This document shows, in pieces, positions 13,807 to 18,188 of a stretch of DNA of 18,188 nt (position 1 is the first letter of the stretch; each line of letters opens with the position of its first letter). The stretch spans positions 1 to 18,188 of the forward strand of contig JAEVZU010000160.1 of the NCBI GenBank assembly GCA_023392075.1, given 5' to 3'. The translations under genes and the position numbers were made by a program. The DNA is from Bacillota bacterium. GTDB taxonomy: Bacteria; Bacillota; Clostridia; Acetivibrionales; DSM-1351. The notes beneath the pieces are model-generated. The model did not search any database and was not told the origin of the DNA. It was given only the letters and a program-made list of their open reading frames with translations.

Positions 13807-15486
13807 ATGGGAATAATTCAAATTATAATAACTCTTGCCTTATTGGCAGCTCTTGTTATTCCAACGGGCAGATATGTATTTAACGTAATAACCGGCGGAA
13901 AATCATTTATTGATCCTGTCTTTGACAGAGTGGACAGTCTGATATACAGAATAACCGGTGTCAAACGGTTTGAAATGAACTGGAAACAATATGCAGTTTC
14001 ATTGCTGGTGACCAATCTTGTTATGGTGCTGCTTGTTTATTTGGTTTTCAGATTTCAAGGCCATCTGGGTTTAAATCCCAACAAGAATGGAAGTATGGAA
14101 CCGTCGCTAGCATTTAATACCGCAATAAGCTTTATAACCAATACAAATCTGCAGCATTACAGCGGTGAATGGGGCTTGTCCTACTTATCCCAGCTGGCTG
14201 CCATTACATTTCTGATGTTTACCTCGGCAGCAGCCGGTTTTGCTGCTGCAGCCGCATTTATGCGGGGACTGGCCGGTAAAACCCAAAACGTCGGCAATTT
14301 TTTTGTTGATCTTATAAGAATAACAACCAGAATACTGATTCCAATATCAATTGCAGTGACACTGCTCCTGGTATGGCAGGGCGTGCCGCAGACACTTTCC
14401 GGTAACCAGACCGTAACTACTATTGAAGGGACTGTGCAGGATATTCCGTTGGGACCCGTCGCCAGCCTGGAATCCATAAAGCATATTGGTACCAACGGAG
14501 GCGGTTTTTTTGGGGCAAACTCCTCACATCCGTTTGAAAATCCCACCCCTCTTTCAAATCTTATCGAGATACTGTCCATGATGCTGCTTCCCGCGTCACT
14601 GGTCTATACTTTCGGTCTGATGTTGAAGAACAAAAAACAGGGCCGGGTTATTTTTGCCGCAATGGCCATACTTTTCCTGATCTCCCTTTCGGTCTGTTAT
14701 ATTTCTGAACAGGCAGGAAATCCTGCGCTGGACTATGCCGGATTAAGTCAGACCATGGGCAGCATGGAAGGTAAGGAAGTACGCTTCGGGATTGCTCAAT
14801 CAGCACTGTTCTCCACTGTAACTACGGCATTTACTACCGGTACGGTTAATAACATGCACGACTCCCTGACTCCTTTAGGCGGGTTGGTGACTTTAGGGCA
14901 AATGATGCTGAATGTGGTGTTCGGCGGTAAGGGTGTGGGATTCATGAACATGATGATGTATGCCATACTGGCTGTCTTCCTGTGCGGATTGATGGTGGGC
15001 CGTACTCCGGAATTTTTGGGAAAGAAAGTTGAAGGAAAAGAGATGAAATTAATAGCACTGACTATTTTAGTGCATCCGTTTATTATCCTGATCCCGTCCG
15101 CAATAGCCCTGATTGCAGAGCCAGGGCTTGCGGGAATTACAAATCCGGGTTTTCACGGGCTCTCACAGATACTTTACGAATATACTTCGGCCGCAGCCAA
15201 CAACGGCTCCGGATTTGAAGGCCTTGCAGATAATACTTTGTTTTGGAATATTTCCACCGGACTCGTAATGTTCTTTGGAAGATATATTTCAATAATTGCC
15301 TTATTGGCTGTGGCAGGATCGCTGGCAGCCAAGCGGGAAGTTCCTGTGGGAATCGGGACCTTCAAAACAGATAATATGCTGTTTACTTTTATACTGATTG
15401 CAGTAGTGCTGATAGTCGGAGCCTTAACATTTTTCCCCGCAATTTCATTGGGACCGGTAGCAGAGCACTTAACACTTGGGAGATAG
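13807..15486 (+). CDS. kdpA: Potassium-transporting ATPase subunit A (KdpA)
   Basis: KdpA is the potassium-selective membrane subunit of the ATP-driven KdpFABC pump. This 559-residue protein matches the usual length and has about ten membrane helices. The four selectivity-filter regions are visible: TNTNLQHYSGE, with Gln116 at the same position as in E. coli; GTNGGGFFGANSSHPFENPT split around 228-247; TTGTVNNMHDS (343-352); and AANNGSGFEG (463-472). The frame runs 28 codons upstream through kdpF, but MGIIQIIITL is the family start, with GGGGGAAAA ahead of it. The stop is 4 bases before the chosen kdpB ATG, so the subunits are translationally linked. No filter substitution that would lower affinity is seen. 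Confidence 0.97.
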   Translation: MGIIQIIITLALLAALVIPTGRYVFNVITGGKSFIDPVFDRVDSLIYRITGVKRFEMNWKQYAVSLLVTNLVMVLLVYLVFRFQGHLGLNPNKNGSMEPSLAFNTAISFITNTNLQHYSGEWGLSYLSQLAAITFLMFTSAAAGFAAAAAFMRGLAGKTQNVGNFFVDLIRITTRILIPISIAVTLLLVWQGVPQTLSGNQTVTTIEGTVQDIPLGPVASLESIKHIGTNGGGFFGANSSHPFENPTPLSNLIEILSMMLLPASLVYTFGLMLKNKKQGRVIFAAMAILFLISLSVCYISEQAGNPALDYAGLSQTMGSMEGKEVRFGIAQSALFSTVTTAFTTGTVNNMHDSLTPLGGLVTLGQMMLNVVFGGKGVGFMNMMMYAILAVFLCGLMVGRTPEFLGKKVEGKEMKLIALTILVHPFIILIPSAIALIAEPGLAGITNPGFHGLSQILYEYTSAAANNGSGFEGLADNTLFWNISTGLVMFFGRYISIIALLAVAGSLAAKREVPVGIGTFKTDNMLFTFILIAVVLIVGALTFFPAISLGPVAEHLTLGR

Positions 15487-15490
15487 GGGG

Positions 15491-17563
15491 ATGACAGGTA
15501 TGGATAAAAATATAAAACCAGCAAAAAAAAGTTGGATAACTAAAGATATATTAATAAATGCAATTAAAGATTCCTTCAAAAAATTAAATCCGAAGGCTAT
15601 GATTAAAAATCCTGTTATGTTTGTAGTTGAAGCGGGATTTATTATTACTCTGGTTTTAACCATTTACCCAGATTTGATTGAGAAAAATGGTAATGCTTTA
15701 TACAACGGTATTGTATCAGTAATACTCCTTGTTACCATCCTTTTTGCCAACTTTGCCGAAGCTGTTGCCGAAGGCAGAGGAAAAGCCCAGGCAGAGAGCA
15801 TGAAGAAAACAAAAAAAGATACTCCCGCAAAGCTTCTGGATAAAAACGGAAACGTTAAAATTCTGAATTCAAACGAAATCAAAAAGGGAGATATTGTTTT
15901 ATGTGAAATGGGCGACATAATTCCCAATGACGGAGAGGTTATAGAAGGCCTGGCCTTTGTGGACGAATCAGCCATCACCGGAGAATCGGCTCCTGTGATG
16001 AAAGAAGCCGGAGGAGACTTCAGTTCCGTAACCGGAGGCACCAGAATAAAAAGCGACAGGCTGAAGATAAGAATTACTGCAACTCCGGGAGAATCCTTTC
16101 TCGATAGGATGATAAGTCTGGTAGAAGGTGCTTCCAGACAGAAAACTCCTAATGAAACAGCTTTGACAACTGTGCTTGTAAGTCTTACCATGATTTTTCT
16201 CATAGTAGTTGTTGCACTTTATCCTATGGCGGATTATACCGGTGTGAGGATTTCAGTATCAACCCTGATTGCCTTATTGGTCTGCCTGATACCGACAACA
16301 ATAGGCGGATTATTGTCAGCCATAGGTATTGCAGGTATGGACAGGGTTACACGCTTTAATGTAATCGCCATGTCGGGAAAAGCGGTCGAAGCCTGCGGGG
16401 ACGTAGATACCATGATACTGGATAAAACAGGTACAATAACCTTCGGAAACAGGCTGGCAGCGGAATTTATTCCGGTGGGTAAATCTACACAGGAAAACAT
16501 TGCCCGATTTGCCTTGATAGCGTCATTAAAGGATGAGACTCCTGAAGGCCGTTCGGTGGTTGAATTGGCAGCCAAGCAAGGGATCAGCATCAATAAGGCG
16601 GAGTATGATAGGGCTGAGGATGTGGAATTCACCAGCCAGACACGTATGAGCGGCTTAAATCTTCCCAATGGTGCACAGGTTAGAAAAGGTGCTTCCGATA
16701 CCATTCAGAAGTATGTTACCGGTTTTGGCGGAGTAATCCCTGAAGATTTGCAGTCAAATGTTGAAAAAGTATCAAAACTTGGCGGTACTCCTCTGGTAGT
16801 ATGTGTTGATAAGGAAATAATGGGTGTAATCTATTTGAAAGATACTGTCAAACCCGGACTGGTTCAGCGATTCGAACGCCTGCGCCAAATAGGGATTAAA
16901 ACCATTATGTGTACCGGGGATAATCCGTTGACAGCTCAGACTATTGCAAAAGAAGCGGGGGTTGACGATTTTATTGCCGAATGCAAGCCCGAGGACAAAA
17001 TTGATGTAATCAAGCGTGAACAGGCAGAAGGCAGGCTTGTAGCCATGACCGGCGACGGAACAAATGATGCCCCCGCCCTGGCGCAGGCTGATGTAGGGCT
17101 TGCCATGAACAGCGGTACCACTGCGGCCAAGGAAGCTGCCAATTTGGTGGATCTGGATTCCGACCCTACAAAAATAATCGAGGTTGTTGAAATCGGCAAA
17201 CAGCTTTTGATTACCAGAGGTTCCCTGACTACTTTCAGCATTGCCAATGATGTTGCAAAATATTTTGCCATCATTCCAGCGATGTTTACAATGGCCATAC
17301 CACAAATGAACGTGCTGAATGTCATGGGGCTTTCAACTCCGCAAAGTGCTGTTCTCTCGGCGCTTATCTTCAACGCAGTTATTATCCCGGCTCTGATACC
17401 CATAGCAATGAGAGGCGTAAAATACAAACCCATGAGCGCCGAAGCCATGCTGGCAAAGAATATGCTGGTTTACGGGCTGGGCGGAATGATAGTTCCGTTC
17501 GCAGGCATCAAATTAATAGATATTCTTATAAACCCAATTTTAAAGGCCCTGAATTTGGGTTAA
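15491..17563 (+). CDS. kdpB: Potassium-transporting ATPase subunit B (KdpB), P-type ATPase
   Basis: KdpB is the catalytic P-type ATPase subunit that powers the Kdp pump. From the ATG at 15491 the protein has 690 residues, close to the family size. Visible landmarks are the actuator loop TGES (163-166), the membrane motif CLIPTTIGG, phosphorylated Asp311 in DKTGT, KGAS in the nucleotide domain, TGDNP and the hinge GDGTNDAPAL. The Ser of TGES corresponds to the residue phosphorylated to inhibit E. coli KdpB at high potassium, so that control could exist here. GGGAG eight bases upstream supports this start; an ATG three codons later with GGGGG nine bases ahead is nearly as good. A TTG at 15476 inside kdpA is unlikely. 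kdpC follows 15 bases after the stop. Confidence 0.97.
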   Translation: MTGMDKNIKPAKKSWITKDILINAIKDSFKKLNPKAMIKNPVMFVVEAGFIITLVLTIYPDLIEKNGNALYNGIVSVILLVTILFANFAEAVAEGRGKAQAESMKKTKKDTPAKLLDKNGNVKILNSNEIKKGDIVLCEMGDIIPNDGEVIEGLAFVDESAITGESAPVMKEAGGDFSSVTGGTRIKSDRLKIRITATPGESFLDRMISLVEGASRQKTPNETALTTVLVSLTMIFLIVVVALYPMADYTGVRISVSTLIALLVCLIPTTIGGLLSAIGIAGMDRVTRFNVIAMSGKAVEACGDVDTMILDKTGTITFGNRLAAEFIPVGKSTQENIARFALIASLKDETPEGRSVVELAAKQGISINKAEYDRAEDVEFTSQTRMSGLNLPNGAQVRKGASDTIQKYVTGFGGVIPEDLQSNVEKVSKLGGTPLVVCVDKEIMGVIYLKDTVKPGLVQRFERLRQIGIKTIMCTGDNPLTAQTIAKEAGVDDFIAECKPEDKIDVIKREQAEGRLVAMTGDGTNDAPALAQADVGLAMNSGTTAAKEAANLVDLDSDPTKIIEVVEIGKQLLITRGSLTTFSIANDVAKYFAIIPAMFTMAIPQMNVLNVMGLSTPQSAVLSALIFNAVIIPALIPIAMRGVKYKPMSAEAMLAKNMLVYGLGGMIVPFAGIKLIDILINPILKALNLG

Positions 17564-17577
17564 GGAGGAAATAACTT

Positions 17578-18188
17578 ATGAAAGTATTTTTAAGAGCAAT
17601 TACCGTAACAATAGCATTATTTATTCTGTGTGGATTTGCATATCCGCTTGCCATGACCGGAATAAGCCAGCTGGTTTTTCACAAACAAGCCAACGGCAGC
17701 ATTATAGAAAGCAACGGCCAGGCCGTGGGTTCGGAGCTCCTGGGTCAGAACTTCACCGACCCGCGGTTCTTTCATGGAAGAATTTCAGCCGTAAACTATA
17801 ACACCTACAGGCCTGAGGACAAAGTTCCCGACCAAAACGGCAAAACAGCTTATTCAGGGGTATCCTCCGGTTCTGCAAACCTTGCACCGTCAAATCCGGC
17901 ACTGGCTGAACGCGTAAAAAATGATATTGATGCATTTTTAAAGGCAAATCCTGATGTTAAGAAAGAAGATATCCCTGCCGATCTTTTAACGAGTTCCGGC
18001 TCGGGACTTGATCCCGATATAAGCCCTGAAGCTGCCCGGATACAAATTCCTGCCATTTCCAAAGCTACGGGACTCAGCAGTGAAGAACTCGGTAAAATAG
18101 TTGAGAAATGCACTGCCGGCAGAACCCTTGGAATATTCGGCGAACCCAGGGTCAATGTCCTGAAGGTCAATATTGAAATATCAAAAAT
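17578..18188 (+). CDS. kdpC: Potassium-transporting ATPase subunit C (KdpC), cut by the window edge
   Basis: KdpC is the small membrane-anchored subunit that assists assembly and ATP binding of the Kdp pump. The start has AAGGAGG ahead of the ATG. One N-terminal membrane helix (about residues 7-30, with the family's YPL motif in GFAYPLAMTG) is followed by an extracytoplasmic domain. Typical segments are GSELLGQNFTDPRFFHGR, SGSANLAPSNPAL, SGSGLDPDISPEAA and ISKATGLSSEEL. About 203 codons are visible and no stop is reached. KdpC usually ends near 190-205 residues, so only a few residues are probably missing. No defect is seen. Confidence 0.95.
   Translation, partial: MKVFLRAITVTIALFILCGFAYPLAMTGISQLVFHKQANGSIIESNGQAVGSELLGQNFTDPRFFHGRISAVNYNTYRPEDKVPDQNGKTAYSGVSSGSANLAPSNPALAERVKNDIDAFLKANPDVKKEDIPADLLTSSGSGLDPDISPEAARIQIPAISKATGLSSEELGKIVEKCTAGRTLGIFGEPRVNVLKVNIEISK

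Noticed and set aside
14181..14579. Minus-strand open frames across kdpA and kdpB
   Set aside because: They mirror highly conserved membrane-protein coding sequence and show no start signals; shadows of the real genes.

Overview
The window looks like a chromosomal segment of a low-GC, Gram-positive anaerobe of the Clostridia. A Ruminiclostridium-like cellulolytic clostridium is my best guess, from codon use, strong AAGGAGG-type ribosome binding sites, YesM/YesN-type signalling and LplABC-type sugar uptake. No RNA gene, transposon, phage or CRISPR signature was seen, and the gene order looks native. Assignments rest on motif reading only; no database search was possible.

Region A (about 1-6,880, all minus strand) is a sugar uptake and catabolism operon. 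Read in its own direction it encodes two CUT1-type ABC permeases, a lipoprotein sugar-binding protein, an intracellular GH30 glycosidase, a class II ketose-bisphosphate aldolase, a TIM-barrel sugar isomerase/epimerase, and probably the first codons of another gene at the window edge. No transport ATPase lies in the window; these systems often share one encoded elsewhere. A 17-bp perfect stem-loop separates the binding-protein gene from the GH30 gene. A 16-bp palindrome made of two TGTATACA units precedes the aldolase gene, suggesting a second layer of control.

Region B (about 6,880-10,620, plus strand) is divergent from region A. It encodes a YesN-type response regulator (receiver plus AraC-type HTH) overlapping by 4 bp a YesM-type membrane sensor kinase. 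These very probably sense the sugar outside the cell and switch on region A. The roughly 330-bp divergent intergenic region carries inverted repeats and promoter-like sequences.

Region C (10,623-13,273, minus strand) is a three-gene unit: a sensor kinase (4-helix-type sensor, HAMP, PAS, HisKA, HATPase), a response regulator with no DNA-binding domain but a TPR-like tail, and a 62-residue Cys-rich protein.

Region D (13,605 to the window end, plus strand) is divergent from C. It is the high-affinity potassium pump operon: an undescribed-looking 29-residue membrane peptide, kdpF, kdpA, kdpB and kdpC, the last cut by the window edge. No canonical KdpD or KdpE is present. Kinase/regulator pair C occupies the regulator position, and its leader shares a split sequence motif with the kdp promoter region. 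This unusual Kdp-associated signalling layout is the most interesting part of the window.
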